Shown in pieces: positions 1 through 10,113 of a stretch of 30,061 nt of DNA (positions within the stretch are counted from its first letter, which is position 1; each line of letters starts with the position of its first letter). The stretch lies in contig CANQLS010000001.1 in the NCBI GenBank assembly GCA_947624765.1, positions 1 through 30,061 on the forward strand. The letters are read 5' to 3'. Origin of the DNA: an uncultured Clostridia bacterium (GTDB taxonomy: Bacteria > Bacillota > Clostridia > TANB77 > UBA1234). Under the pieces are notes generated by a model that worked only from the letters and a program-made list of their open reading frames with translations, was not told the DNA's origin and ran no database searches. Both the position numbers and the translations under genes were made by a program.

Positions 1-1
1 C

Positions 2-1024
2 ACAAGTGAATTAACAAAGAAACAAAAAGAATTATTATTAGAAGATTTAAGAGAACATCGTATAGATATTGCGATTGGTACGCATGCTTTATTGGAGGAT
101 AATGTAATTTTTGCCAATTTAGGGCTTGTTGTAACAGATGAACAACATCGTTTTGGCGTAAGACAGAGAGGAATATTATCTGCAAAAGGTGAGGCGGTTG
201 ATACTTTAGTTATGACTGCAACGCCAATTCCACGTACTCTTGCAATTATTTTGTATGGAGATTTAGATATTTCTATTATAGATGAGTTGCCACCAGGTAG
301 GCAGAAAATTGATACGTATGCGGTTGGAAAAGATATGGAAGCTCGTATTAATATATTTATAAGAAAACAAATTAATGAAGGAAGACAAGCATATATTGTT
401 TGCCCATTAGTAGAAGACTCTGAAAATATGGATTTAAAATCAGTTATAGAACGTTATACATATTATCAAAAAGTATTTTCTGATTTAAAAGTAGCTATTT
501 TGCATGGAAAAATGAAACCAAAAGAAAAAGATGAGGTTATGACTAATTTTAAAAATCATGAAATAGATATTTTGATTTCTACTACTGTAGTTGAGGTTGG
601 AGTAGATGTTCCGAATGCTACTATTATGGTCATTGAAAATGCAGAGCGTTTTGGACTTTCTCAGCTTCACCAATTACGCGGACGTGTGGGTAGGGGAGAA
701 CATAAATCTTATTGTATTTTAAAATATGAAACAAATTCCAAAATAGTAAGAGAGCGTATGGAAATTATGCAAAAAACTAACGATGGCTTTGTTATTTCTG
801 AGAAAGATTTAGAGTTGCGTGGACCTGGTGAATTCTTTGGTACAAAGCAACATGGCATACCAGAATTTAAGGTTGCTAATCTTTTTACAGATATGAAGAT
901 ATTAAAAATAGCGCAAAAAGCAGCTAATGATATTTTAGAAGAGGACGTAAATCTAGTTCTTGAAAAGAATTATGGAATAAAGCAAAAAATAGAAAAATTG
1001 TGGTCAAAAGGTTTAGAATTGTAA
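2..1024 (+). CDS. recG: ATP-dependent DNA helicase RecG, C-terminal part (5' end outside window)
   Basis: RecG is a superfamily 2 double-strand DNA translocase that remodels stalled replication forks and branched recombination intermediates. The reading frame is open from base 2, so the gene begins before the window; only about 340 of the usual 680-700 residues are present. Visible motifs are GTHALL, the DEQHRFG box (motif II), TATPIPRT (motif III), STTVVEVGVDVPNA, and the ERFGLSQLHQLRGRVGRG stretch (motif VI with the arginine finger), followed by the RecG tail with an LRGPGEFFGTKQHG signature. The wedge and OB domains at the N terminus are not in view. A TTG at 92 is only an internal leucine codon, not the start. 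The gene ends 127 bases before dnaG, which has its own promoter. Confidence 0.96.
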   Translation, partial: TSELTKKQKELLLEDLREHRIDIAIGTHALLEDNVIFANLGLVVTDEQHRFGVRQRGILSAKGEAVDTLVMTATPIPRTLAIILYGDLDISIIDELPPGRQKIDTYAVGKDMEARINIFIRKQINEGRQAYIVCPLVEDSENMDLKSVIERYTYYQKVFSDLKVAILHGKMKPKEKDEVMTNFKNHEIDILISTTVVEVGVDVPNATIMVIENAERFGLSQLHQLRGRVGRGEHKSYCILKYETNSKIVRERMEIMQKTNDGFVISEKDLELRGPGEFFGTKQHGIPEFKVANLFTDMKILKIAQKAANDILEEDVNLVLEKNYGIKQKIEKLWSKGLEL

Positions 1025-1042
1025 AAATTTATGGTAAACTAG

Positions 1043-1071
1043 GCAGGATTTTATAAAAAAGCGTCGAATTT
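1043..1071 (+). promoter_or_regulatory. SigH-type promoter for dnaG-rpoD
   Basis: GCAGGATTT at 1043-1051, an 11-base gap, then GTCGAATTT at 1063-1071 matches the SigH pattern RNAGGAWWW-N11/12-RNNGAATWW. The same layout with the same gap precedes spoVG in this window. In Bacillus subtilis the dnaG-sigA operon also has a SigH promoter, which supports the call. The start site has not been shown; it should lie near 1077. Confidence 0.75.
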
Positions 1072-1080
1072 ATATAATGT

Positions 1081-1115
1081 AGATTAGTTTTATATTTTTG
1101 TATATAAAACTATCT
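1081..1115 (+). other. Inverted repeat in the dnaG leader
   Basis: AGATTAGTTTTATAT (1081-1095) can pair with ATATAAAACTATCT (1102-1115) with a single bulged T, around a 6-base loop. It starts just after the predicted SigH start site, so it would form a hairpin at the 5' end of the dnaG message. There is no clean T run behind it, so a recG terminator is less likely. Its function is unknown. Confidence 0.5.
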
Positions 1116-1151
1116 AATATTGTTTATGTTCAATTTTTGTAAGGTGGTATA

Positions 1152-2966
1152 ATGGCTTTTTATTCAGAGGAAGTAATAGAAGAAGTGAGGGCAGCAAATA
1201 ATATTGTTGATGTAGTTTCTTCATATGTTACCTTAAGGCGTAAAGGAAATACTTATTTTGGACAATGCCCTTTTCATCGCGAAAAAACGCCATCTTTTGC
1301 TGTAACTGCGGATAAACAAATATATCATTGCTTTGGTTGTGGCGAAGGTGGAAACGTAATTCGTTTTATTATGCGTATTGAAAATATAAGTTTTAAAGAT
1401 GCTATAGAGTTTTTGGCGGACCGTGCTAGGATACAATTACCTGTTCTTAACCAATTTGAACAAGATAGTGCAGAATTAAAGATAAGAGATTATCACAAAA
1501 AGCAAATGTATGAAATCAATAGTGAAGCTGGTAGATTTTTTTATCATAATATTGAAAAATCTGATGCAGCAAAACAATATATACAAAAAAGACACTTAGA
1601 TAAAGAAGCAGTTATTAAATTTGGATTAGGTTTTGCTCTATCAGATAATGGTTTATCGAAGCACTTAAAAGAAAAAGGGTTTAAAGAAGATGATATGATT
1701 GCTACAGGATTAATAGGAAAAAATGAACGAGGTACTTTATATGATAAATTCCGTGATAGGTTTATGTTTCCTATTTTTGATGTGCGAGGTCGTGTAGTTG
1801 CATTTGGCGGCAGAACTTTGGAAAGTCAAGAAAAAATAAAAGAAATGCATATTCCAAAGTATGTTAATTCACCTGAAAATCTAATTTATACAAAAGGTAA
1901 ACATCTTTATGGTTTAAATGTAGCTAAAAAAAATAGTTCAAAAATGAAGCGTATTGTTGTAGTTGAAGGATATATGGATGTAATTTCTCCTCATAGAGCT
2001 GGTGTTACTAATATTGTTGCATCACTTGGTACTGCGTTGACAGAGGCACAAGGAAGATTACTTAGACAATATGCTGACGAAGTTGTACTATCTTATGATT
2101 CAGATGAGGCTGGCCAAAAAGCTATAGAGCGAGGTATAGAGGTGCTTCAAGCGTTGGGAGTTACAGCTAAAGTTTTGCAAATGGAGGGAGCAAAGGATCC
2201 TGATGAATATGTTTTAAAATATGGTCCTGAGCGTTTTGAAAAATTAGTTGATAACAGTATTTCTGCTATTGATTTTAAAATGAAAACATTAATGAAAAAT
2301 TATAATTTAAATGATGTTACAGAAAAAATTCGCTTTTTGAATAAAATGGCAATTGAACTTTCTAAAATTGAAAATAATATAGAACGTGATATTTATGTAG
2401 AAAGATTATCTAAAGAATTAGGAGTAGGAAAAGAAGCAATATTATCTGAAATTGAAAAAATTAATTTCAAGGGAAAAGCTAAATTAGCAGATTGGCAGCA
2501 AGCAACTGATATTTCAGAGCGTAAAGATGTTAATTTTACATATAATAAAGATTTTGCAATGGAAGAAATGCTTATTTATTTACTTTGTGAGAAGAATGAG
2601 AATATTTACCAAAAAATAAAAGAAAAGATTTCTTTTAATGATATAAAGTTGGAAGTGAATAAAAATTTAATACAAAAATTGTATGATGCATATGAAAACG
2701 GAAATATTAACAATATAGATATCATGAGTATTTGTACAACTGATGAAGAATTAAATCAACTATCAGCTATTTTAATGAAGGATAATATTGTAGGAGATGC
2801 AGAAAAAATTTTAGATGAAATCTTGAAAAATATTTTATCAACAAGATTGGAAGATAAAAAAAGAGAATTAATGGAAAAAATCCAATCATCTGATGGTGAA
2901 GAAAGAAAAAAATATGAAGAGGAATTAAATAACTTAATGATAGAGCTTGTAAGAAAAAAGCAGTAG
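1152..2966 (+). CDS. dnaG: DNA primase
   Basis: DnaG makes the RNA primers for replication and works with the replicative helicase at the fork. The protein has 604 residues, normal for the family. An N-terminal zinc ribbon is visible (C39, H42, C60, C63). The central primase domain contains the RDRFMFPIFD stretch near residues 201-210. The TOPRIM metal site follows, with VVVEGYMDV (E272) and YDSDEAG (D316, D318). The C-terminal 170 residues diverge, as expected for the helicase-binding domain. The start is supported by AAGGTGG seven to eight bases upstream. The gene is followed after 24 bases by rpoD, the ancient primase-sigma pairing of Bacillota and other bacteria, here behind a SigH-type promoter. 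Confidence 0.97.
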   Translation: MAFYSEEVIEEVRAANNIVDVVSSYVTLRRKGNTYFGQCPFHREKTPSFAVTADKQIYHCFGCGEGGNVIRFIMRIENISFKDAIEFLADRARIQLPVLNQFEQDSAELKIRDYHKKQMYEINSEAGRFFYHNIEKSDAAKQYIQKRHLDKEAVIKFGLGFALSDNGLSKHLKEKGFKEDDMIATGLIGKNERGTLYDKFRDRFMFPIFDVRGRVVAFGGRTLESQEKIKEMHIPKYVNSPENLIYTKGKHLYGLNVAKKNSSKMKRIVVVEGYMDVISPHRAGVTNIVASLGTALTEAQGRLLRQYADEVVLSYDSDEAGQKAIERGIEVLQALGVTAKVLQMEGAKDPDEYVLKYGPERFEKLVDNSISAIDFKMKTLMKNYNLNDVTEKIRFLNKMAIELSKIENNIERDIYVERLSKELGVGKEAILSEIEKINFKGKAKLADWQQATDISERKDVNFTYNKDFAMEEMLIYLLCEKNENIYQKIKEKISFNDIKLEVNKNLIQKLYDAYENGNINNIDIMSICTTDEELNQLSAILMKDNIVGDAEKILDEILKNILSTRLEDKKRELMEKIQSSDGEERKKYEEELNNLMIELVRKKQ

Positions 2967-2990
2967 TTTTAAATGGATGGAGTGATAATA

Positions 2991-4097
2991 ATGAGTGAAG
3001 AAGTAAAAGACCTAAATGAGATTATTAAGCAAATCATAGCGAAGGCGGGAAAAAAGGGTGCTATCACTTTTAAAGAGATGGTAGAATTTCTAGATAAAAT
3101 GCAACTAGAACCAGAACAAATTGAAAAGGTGTATGAGGGACTAGAAAATGCAAATATTGATATTATTGAAGATGCCGATGAAATCGAAGAGCCTGATTTT
3201 GAAGATTTAGAAGAAATTGAAGAAGAAATAAAGCTTGACGATATGGATGCATTGGAAGTACCAGACAGCGTAAATATTGATGATCCTGTAAGATTATATT
3301 TAAAAGAGATTGGAAAAATTCCATTATTGACAGCAGAGCAAGAATTAGAGTATGCTAAGAAAATGGTAGATGGTGATGAAAATGCAAAGAAAAAACTTTC
3401 GGAAGCAAACTTAAGACTTGTTGTTAGTATTGCTAAAAAATATGTTGGACGTGGTATGCTATTTTTAGATTTAATTCAAGAAGGTAACTTAGGATTAATT
3501 AAAGCAGTAGAAAAGTTTGATTATCGAAAAGGATATAAGTTTTCTACTTATGCTACATGGTGGATAAGACAAGCTATTACACGTGCTATTGCAGATCAGG
3601 CGAGAACAATACGTATTCCAGTTCATATGGTTGAAACAATTAATAAATTAATTCGTACTTCAAGACATTTATTGCAACAACTTGGTAGAGAACCTACTAT
3701 AGAAGAAATTGCAGCAGAAATGGAAATGCCTGTAGAAAGGGTAAAGGAAATTAAAAAAGTTGCACAAGAACCAGTTTCTCTTGAAACACCAATTGGCGAA
3801 GAAGAAGACAGTCATTTAGGAGATTTTATTGAAGATGATGATTCTCCATCTCCTTCAGAATTGGCAGCTTATACTTTATTAAGAGAACAATTAGAGGAGA
3901 TTATTCAAACATTAACTCCAAGAGAAGCCAAAGTTTTAAGATTACGTTTTGGTTTAGAAGATGGAAAAGCAAGAACATTAGAGGAAGTTGGAAAAGAGTT
4001 CCAAGTTACAAGAGAGCGTATTAGACAAATTGAAGCAAAAGCATTAAGAAAATTAAGACATCCAAGTCGTAGTAAAAAATTAAAAGATTATATGTGA
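2991..4097 (+). CDS. rpoD: RNA polymerase primary sigma factor (RpoD/SigA)
   Basis: This is the housekeeping sigma-70 that directs RNA polymerase to most promoters. From the ATG at 2991 it has 368 residues, a typical size for Gram-positive SigA. A region 1.1-like helical domain occupies about the first 55 residues, followed by a very acidic linker. Region 1.2 begins near DPVRLYLKEIGKIPLL. Region 2 carries DLIQEGNLGLIKAVEKF and YATWWIRQAI, the -10 recognition and melting segment. Region 4 ends with VTRERIRQIEAKALRKLR, the -35 helix-turn-helix. An in-frame ATG at 2973 has no ribosome site, while the one at 2991 has GGAG eight bases upstream, so 2991 is preferred. It is probably transcribed with dnaG. 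Confidence 0.97.
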   Translation: MSEEVKDLNEIIKQIIAKAGKKGAITFKEMVEFLDKMQLEPEQIEKVYEGLENANIDIIEDADEIEEPDFEDLEEIEEEIKLDDMDALEVPDSVNIDDPVRLYLKEIGKIPLLTAEQELEYAKKMVDGDENAKKKLSEANLRLVVSIAKKYVGRGMLFLDLIQEGNLGLIKAVEKFDYRKGYKFSTYATWWIRQAITRAIADQARTIRIPVHMVETINKLIRTSRHLLQQLGREPTIEEIAAEMEMPVERVKEIKKVAQEPVSLETPIGEEEDSHLGDFIEDDDSPSPSELAAYTLLREQLEEIIQTLTPREAKVLRLRFGLEDGKARTLEEVGKEFQVTRERIRQIEAKALRKLRHPSRSKKLKDYM

Positions 4098-4113
4098 TAA
4101 GGAGTGAATTGAT

Positions 4114-4776
4114 ATGAAAAAGTTTTTTCTTTTCTTAATTATTGTTGTCCCTATTGTTGTATGCGTAATAACACTTAATAATATTTGGAGTGAAGATGGA
4201 GATCCTACATTCTATGAAGATGATGATAAACAAAATAATCAAGATGATAATCCTAACAATCCAGATGATACAATTGTTGAACCACCTAAAGAAGAAACTT
4301 ATCAAATAGGTGATGAAGAATTTAAAAGTAATATTGGAGGTCCAATTAGTAAGATTGTAGAAAATGCAACAATTAATATTAGTGTTGCAAATGTATATTT
4401 AAATCCAGATGAAAATTCAGAAGTATTAGATACAATTACAAAACATACAGTTGTTACAACGCAAGCGTTTCCAAATGGCTGGTCTAGAATAAAAAGTGCA
4501 TCTTCTGCTTCAGGTTGGGTAAGAACAGAAAATATAACTCTTCCAGAAGATTCTGGCGATGTAACTGTAGGAACTGCATTAGGAAGAACTGGAGTTGTAA
4601 ATGTAACTAGCTTGAATGTGAGGGCTTCAGCTAGTACAACAGCAACTATTAAAGACAGATTAACTGAAGGAACAGAAGTTAAAATATTAGAAGTAAGCGA
4701 TGATAAATCATGGTATAAAGTACAATGGCAAACATTAGAAGGTTGGGTTTCTAGTCAGTACATAACGCTTAAATAA
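4114..4776 (+). CDS. Exported or membrane-anchored protein with two bacterial SH3 domains
   Basis: The 220-residue protein has a hydrophobic N-terminal segment (about residues 4-22) that serves as a signal or anchor, then a low-complexity linker of Asp, Asn, Pro and Glu (about 28-70). Two SH3b-type repeats follow (about 85-147 and 158-220), each with the pattern of an N-V-x-x-L-N/V-R start and a closing GW.....I (GWVRTENITL, GWVSSQYITL). SH3b domains commonly bind peptidoglycan peptides, so a cell-wall-associated role is likely, but no catalytic domain is present. AAGGAG lies nine bases before the ATG. It sits 16 bases after rpoD and 20 before comEC, probably in the same transcript. The exact function is unknown. 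Confidence 0.85.
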   Translation: MKKFFLFLIIVVPIVVCVITLNNIWSEDGDPTFYEDDDKQNNQDDNPNNPDDTIVEPPKEETYQIGDEEFKSNIGGPISKIVENATINISVANVYLNPDENSEVLDTITKHTVVTTQAFPNGWSRIKSASSASGWVRTENITLPEDSGDVTVGTALGRTGVVNVTSLNVRASASTTATIKDRLTEGTEVKILEVSDDKSWYKVQWQTLEGWVSSQYITLK

Positions 4777-4796
4777 ATTCTCTTTGGAGGTTATAT

Positions 4797-7029
4797 ATGT
4801 TACCAATTATGCTAATTTCATTAGCATATATATTAGGTATTATAGGGGGGCTATACAAATTTTGTATAGTCCCTTTTTGCTTAATATTATGCATTATTTT
4901 TTTAAAGAAAGATAAGAAAATTATTTTGCTTGCCATAATTTTATTTATTGTAGGAATTGTAAATACGAATGTTCGAAAAGAGAAATATGATACTAAATAT
5001 TCTAACGGAGAAATTACAATGCAAGCTAAAATTATTTCTGATGCAGAAGAGAAAGAAAAAGTTATATCTTATATAATAAAAAATAATCAGCGGTGATAAA
5101 TTTTTATTATATGTAGATAAAACTCAACGAAAATTGGAATATGGCACCAAGATTGATTTAGTAGGTAATTTTTCAGAAGCAGATATAAACAGAAATAGAG
5201 GAGGTTTTAATTATCGAAGATATTTAAATTCTCAAAATATATATGGTTCGATTTATATGACTTCATTAAATATTATTGATTTGCCGAAAGGTGAATTAAT
5301 TTATCGACTGAAAAATAGCATCGAAAAATCTTTTTTGCAATTTCTTCCTAAGAAACAGGTTGGAATATTAGAGGGAATGATTATTGGTGATACTTCTTAT
5401 TTATCAGATGAAATAGAAGAAGATTTTAGAAAATCTGGTATATCACATTTGCTTGCAGTTTCAGGTGCCAATGTAGCATATGTTTTAATTCTATGTAAGT
5501 TCTTATTTGAAAAATTATTTGGTCGAAATGTTTCCCATGTTTTAACAATTATATTTATAATATTATTTATGATTTTGTCAGGTTCATGTGCATCTGTTGT
5601 GCGTGCGACTATAATGGCTATTATATTAATATTAGCCGAGCTTTTTTCGCAAAAGGCAAATACATATGCTAGTATAAGTTTTTCTGCAATGCTAATTTTA
5701 ATTTATAATCCTTTTATTGTATATGATGTTGGATTTATTCTTTCTTTTGGTGGAACATTAGGTATTGTTTTGTTCAGCGACAAATTATCGAAATGGATGC
5801 AAAAAAAGTTTCTAAATATTAATAGCGAAGTAATAAAAAAACTTATTTTAATTATCATTGATACTTTATCAGTAACGTTATCTGCACAAATTATTGTAAC
5901 ACCAATTACACTTTATTATTTTAATACTTTTTCATTTGTATCAGTAATAGTTAATTTAATCGTTGTGCCAATTACTGGTATGGTAACTATAATGGGTATT
6001 GCTTTGTATGTTCTTAAATTCATTTGTTTTCCAATTGCAAAGTTGCTTTCATATATTTTATATTCTTTAATTACTTTTATGATAGAAACAGCAAGAATCT
6101 TTTCAAATATTCCATTTTCTACGATACTACTTCCTACACCTACTATTTTAGAGATATTGTTATATTATTGCATAGTAGCTTTTTGGAAGAAAAAGAATAT
6201 AAGAAATTGTTGCATTGTAATGATTAGCATACTAATTATAATACGATTTTTACCTACCTCGTCAATAAAAATTAATGTGGTAGATGTAGGGCAGGGAGAT
6301 TGTATATTTATAGAAACTACAAAACGAAGGACAATATTAGTAGATAGTGGAGGAAGCGAAAATAGCAATTACGATGTTGGAGAAAATATTTTAGTTCCTT
6401 ATTTGTTAGATAGGGGAAAGATAGTTGTAGATTATGCGTTTTTATCTCATATGCATGAAGACCATGTGGAAGGAATTTTTACTGTTCTTGAAAAAATGAA
6501 AGTTAGGAAGATATTTATCGGAAAACAAAATGAAGAGATAGAAATTTATCAGAAACTTATAAATCTTGCTAAGGCTAATGGTACATCAATTTATTTTGTT
6601 CAAAGTGGAGATAAAATAAAAGTTGATGGAATTGTTTTTGAAATATTATTTGCAGAAGAAGATAAAGCTAATTTAAATAATACATCACTAGTTATTAAAA
6701 TGTCTTACGGGAATAGTTCTATATTATTGACAGGTGATGCAGAAAAAGAACTAGAAGAAAAATTATCTTCAAAAATTTCAGCAAATATTTTGAAAGTTGG
6801 GCATCATGGTTCAAAAACATCATCTTCAGATGAATTTATACAGAAAGTTTCTCCGCAAATTGCTTTAATAGGAGTAGGGAAAGATAACCATTTTGGACAT
6901 CCGAATGAAGACGTAATAAAAAGATTAAAAGATAAAAATGTTTTAATATATCGAACGGACTTAAATGGTGAAATTTATATAGAAATGAATAAAAAAGGTA
7001 AAATAAAAATAAAAACATTTTTAAAATAA
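4797..7029 (+). pseudogene. comEC: ComEC/Rec2 DNA-uptake channel, split by a one-base frameshift
   Basis: ComEC is the inner-membrane channel that passes single-stranded DNA into the cell during transformation. The first part (4797-5096) gives the two N-terminal membrane helices and the start of the DUF4131 domain, then stops at 5094. The second frame resumes at 5080 (KIISGDKFLLYVDK) and runs through the competence membrane domain (residues around RKSGISHLLAVSGANVAY) to a C-terminal metallo-beta-lactamase domain with the metal motif SHMHEDHVEG and a GHHGS loop. Removing one base in the A6 run at 5078-5083 restores about 743 residues, close to the family length. The second part has no credible start of its own. 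Either the gene is freshly broken or a base was miscalled in a homopolymer. Confidence 0.9.
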
Positions 7030-7095
7030 TGTATAAATTATCCAAATAATGAGAAAGATATCTTTAAATCAAAGTAGTTAAAGGAGATGAAAGCA

Positions 7096-7704
7096 TTGTC
7101 CAAAATATTAGGTGCATTTTTATGTGTTGCTGTTTTTGCGGTTGGATTATCAATAGGTGTTTATTTTTCTTTAGGAAGAGTTCAAAATTCTGTGCCAAAT
7201 ACTCAAGAGTTAACACAACAAATACAGGATATTGTTATAAAACAAGTACAAGCAGAACAAAATGAAAAATATTCCACTATGGAAGTAACTGCTGAGCCAG
7301 AGATTAAAATTTCTCCTTATGCTAAATTGACAGTAGAAAAATATTTTACAAAATGTGAACATACAACTGTTGATATTATTGATGTACCAAAAGAATTGAT
7401 TAATATGACAGAAAAAGAATTTAGAGAAAAGTATAATAAATGGGAAGTAAAATCATTTGATGCAAAGGATATATCAATCTATCGAGAAATTGATGCTAAT
7501 TGTTCTTCTCATTTTGTTATTAAAGAAAAAGACGGGTACTTAGCGGTTTATAATGAATTAACAGATGAAATTGTTGAATTAAAAGAAAAGACAGATATTG
7601 AAGTAGCAACACTTAGAGAAGAGGATCAACTTGCAATTGCTAATGGAATTAAAATATATGGAGAAAAAGAATTATCTAGTTTTATTGAAGATTTTAATTC
7701 TTAA
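7096..7704 (+). CDS. BofC C-terminal-domain protein, membrane-anchored
   Basis: The protein starts with a membrane helix (about residues 4-26), followed by a mostly extracytoplasmic region. The C-terminal 65 residues (HFVIKEKDGYLAVYN onward, ending in ELSSFIEDFNS) match the BofC C-terminal domain: a 'DGYLAVY' strand, an 'L.E.TDI.V..L' segment and a final 'EEL..FLEDF' helix. BofC in Bacillus restrains the SpoIVB signalling protease in the forespore; whether this shorter clostridial type does so is unknown. The ATG at 7087 abuts AAGGAG with no spacer, whereas the in-frame TTG at 7096 has an ideal nine-base gap, so TTG is preferred (202 residues). It is the last gene before the hairpin at 7709. 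Confidence 0.75.
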   Translation: MSKILGAFLCVAVFAVGLSIGVYFSLGRVQNSVPNTQELTQQIQDIVIKQVQAEQNEKYSTMEVTAEPEIKISPYAKLTVEKYFTKCEHTTVDIIDVPKELINMTEKEFREKYNKWEVKSFDAKDISIYREIDANCSSHFVIKEKDGYLAVYNELTDEIVELKEKTDIEVATLREEDQLAIANGIKIYGEKELSSFIEDFNS

Positions 7705-7708
7705 ACAA

Positions 7709-7740
7709 GAAAGCTGAAAAATCAAAGATTTTCAGCTTTC
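7709..7740. terminator. Bidirectional terminator between the bofC-like gene and clpE
   Basis: GAAAGCTGAAAA (7709-7720) and TTTTCAGCTTTC (7729-7740) form a perfect 12-bp stem with an 8-base loop. It lies between two converging genes. T-rich sequence follows on both strands (TTATTAATTATTT on +, TTGTTTAAG on -), so it can serve both. Confidence 0.85.
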
Positions 7741-7754
7741 TTATTAATTATTTA

Positions 7755-10052
7755 CTATACTTTACAAACTAACTTATCATTATTTAATACCATAATAACA
7801 TTTTCATTTGGTATAATTTCATTTTTTAATAAACATTCTGCTAGTTCGTTTTCAATATATTTTTGAATAGCTCGACGTAAAGGTCTAGCACCGTATTTTA
7901 CTTCATAACCTTTTTCTAGAATATATTCTTTTACTTCTGGCGAGAAGCTAATGTGAATATTTCTTTCTGCAAGTTCTGTTATAATTTCTTGTAACATTAA
8001 ATCTACTATTTGTAATAATTCATCTTTTTTCAATTCGTGGAATAAAACAATTTCATCTACACGATTTAAAAACTCTGGGCGGAAAGTTTCTTTAAGAGCC
8101 GTATTCATACGAGCATCTGCAAGTGCAGAATCTTCACGACCAAATCCAATTCCATTATGATTTAAATTAGAACCTGCATTAGAAGTCATAATTATAATAG
8201 TATTATCAAAGTTAATAACTCTACCTTGTGAATCTGTAAGTCTACCGTCATCTAAAACTTGTAAAAGTAAATTAAATACGTCATGATGTGCTTTTTCAAT
8301 TTCATCAAATAAAATTAGGGAATAAGGATTACGTCTTACTTTTTCAGTAAGTTGTCCTGCATCATCGTAACCAACATATCCTGGAGGAGAGCCTATAAGC
8401 TTTGAAACTGAATGACTTTCCATATATTCAGACATATCTACACGAATAATTGCTTCTTCTGTTCCAAACAATTCAAAAGCAAGTGCTTTTGCTAATTCTG
8501 TTTTTCCAACACCTGTTGGTCCAACAAATATAAAAGATGGCGGACGCTTTTTGTTTTTTAGTCCTGCACGATTTCTGCGAATGGCATTTGCGACAGCAGT
8601 AACTGCATTGTCTTGTCCAATTAATCTTTTGTGCAAGTTTGCCTCCAAATTTAAAAGTTTTTCTGCTTCTGTTTCTGAAATTTTAGAAGCTGGTATTTTA
8701 GTCCAAGTTTCAATAACTTTTGCAACATCTTCTATAGTTAAATCTAATTTAATATTTCCCTGTGATAAATCTGCAATTTGGTTTACTAAAGCATTTTCTT
8801 TTGATTTTAAGTTAGCAATTTTTTCATAATCAGGTTCAGTATTAGTATTATCTATCGTTTCTAAAGCTTCTTTTTCTTCTTGAATTTCTGCTAAATCTTT
8901 CTTCATAATTTCTAGTTGAGTTAAAACTTTATTTGCTAAATTTACCTTAGAACATGCTTCATCTAAAATATCGATTGCCTTATCTGGTAAAAATCTGTCA
9001 TGAATATATTTTTCAGACATAATTACAATTTGACGAATTAAGGCATCTGATACTGTAACATGATGATATTCTTCATAGTAATTTTTTATACCTTTTAAAA
9101 TTTCTATTGTTTGGTCAATAGTTGGTTCTTCAACAATAATTGGTTGAAATCTTCTTTCTAAAGCAGAATCTTTTTCAATATATTTTCTATATTCTTTTAA
9201 AGTTGTTGTACCAATAACTTGTATCTCTCCATTAGAAAGAGCAGGTTTTAAAATATTTGCAGCATTCATAGCATGCTCGGCATCGCCACCGCCAACTATA
9301 TTATGAATTTCATCAATTACTAAGATAATATTTCCACATTGTTTACATTCATTAATTAATGATTTCATACGAGCCTCAAATTGACCTCTAAATTGTGTAC
9401 CAGCTATCATAGCAGTCATATCAATTAAATAGATTTCTTTGTTAAAAAGTTTTGCTGGTACATCTTCGTTAACTATTTTTAATGCTAATCCTTGTGCAAT
9501 AGCAGTTTTACCTACACCTGGTTCACCAATAAGTACAGGATTATTCTTACTTCTGCGATTTAAAATCTGTACCATTCTTTCAATTTCAACATCGCGACCT
9601 ACTAAGCAATCGATTTTGCCTTCGCGAGCCTTTTGAGTTAAATTTGTACCATAAGCATCTAAAAATTTTCTCTTCTTTTCTTTTTTATTTTTGCCTTTTT
9701 CTTCATTAACCTCTACCTTTTCTGTTTGAGGTTGCCCAGATGTAGTTCCTAAACCTGATAGAAGATTATTAAACATTGTGGAAATAGAACTCATAGGATC
9801 ACTTGGATCAGGTTCAATACTTGGATCCATATCCATTTCTCCAACAGAACTAATAATTTCATCAAATTGTTCATTCATATTTTCTATATCTTCATCAGAA
9901 GCACCATATTGTTTCATCATAGATGCAAGTGGATTAATGCCTCTTTTTTTGGCACAAGCTAAACAAAGCCCTTCTATATTAGGCTTACCATCTACAATTT
10001 TATTGACAAAAACAACAGCTGTATTTTTTTTGCAAACGCTACATAAAGCCAT
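7755..10052 (-). CDS. clpE: ClpE-type ATP-dependent Clp protease unfoldase subunit
   Basis: This is an HSP100 unfoldase that threads proteins into ClpP. The 765 residues begin with a four-cysteine zinc finger (C4-C7 and C30-C33) in place of the double Clp_N repeat of ClpC, the hallmark of ClpE. An acidic linker follows (about 40-125). AAA domain 1 has GEPGVGKT (176-183) and VIDEIH (245-250). A short coiled-coil insert lies at about 378-430. AAA domain 2 has GPTGVGKT (511-518) and LFDEIEKA (581-588), with an IGF loop at 635-637 expected to dock on ClpP. The start has AAGGAGGT upstream and a consensus promoter. No CtsR operator is obvious. ClpC is the alternative name, but the N terminus argues against it. 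Confidence 0.88.
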   Translation of the reverse strand: MALCSVCKKNTAVVFVNKIVDGKPNIEGLCLACAKKRGINPLASMMKQYGASDEDIENMNEQFDEIISSVGEMDMDPSIEPDPSDPMSSISTMFNNLLSGLGTTSGQPQTEKVEVNEEKGKNKKEKKRKFLDAYGTNLTQKAREGKIDCLVGRDVEIERMVQILNRRSKNNPVLIGEPGVGKTAIAQGLALKIVNEDVPAKLFNKEIYLIDMTAMIAGTQFRGQFEARMKSLINECKQCGNIILVIDEIHNIVGGGDAEHAMNAANILKPALSNGEIQVIGTTTLKEYRKYIEKDSALERRFQPIIVEEPTIDQTIEILKGIKNYYEEYHHVTVSDALIRQIVIMSEKYIHDRFLPDKAIDILDEACSKVNLANKVLTQLEIMKKDLAEIQEEKEALETIDNTNTEPDYEKIANLKSKENALVNQIADLSQGNIKLDLTIEDVAKVIETWTKIPASKISETEAEKLLNLEANLHKRLIGQDNAVTAVANAIRRNRAGLKNKKRPPSFIFVGPTGVGKTELAKALAFELFGTEEAIIRVDMSEYMESHSVSKLIGSPPGYVGYDDAGQLTEKVRRNPYSLILFDEIEKAHHDVFNLLLQVLDDGRLTDSQGRVINFDNTIIIMTSNAGSNLNHNGIGFGREDSALADARMNTALKETFRPEFLNRVDEIVLFHELKKDELLQIVDLMLQEIITELAERNIHISFSPEVKEYILEKGYEVKYGARPLRRAIQKYIENELAECLLKNEIIPNENVIMVLNNDKLVCKV

Positions 10053-10076
10053 TTTTATACCTCCTTATATCTCAAT

Positions 10077-10105
10077 ATTATACTCACATTGGGCTAATTA
10101 GTCAA
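10077..10105 (-). promoter_or_regulatory. SigA-type promoter of clpE
   Basis: On the minus strand TTGACT (10100-10105) and TATAAT (10077-10082) are separated by 17 bases, near-perfect consensus. The start site should fall near 10070, only about 18 bases before the start codon. Confidence 0.85.
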
Positions 10106-10113
10106 GAAACAAG

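Noticed and set aside
1081..1115. recG terminator
   Set aside because: The hairpin lies after the SigH-type promoter and has no T run, so it is more likely part of the dnaG leader.
5078..5096. Programmed frameshift in comEC
   Set aside because: A +1 shift is needed; the A run does not make a classic -1 slippery heptamer, and no stimulatory structure was seen.
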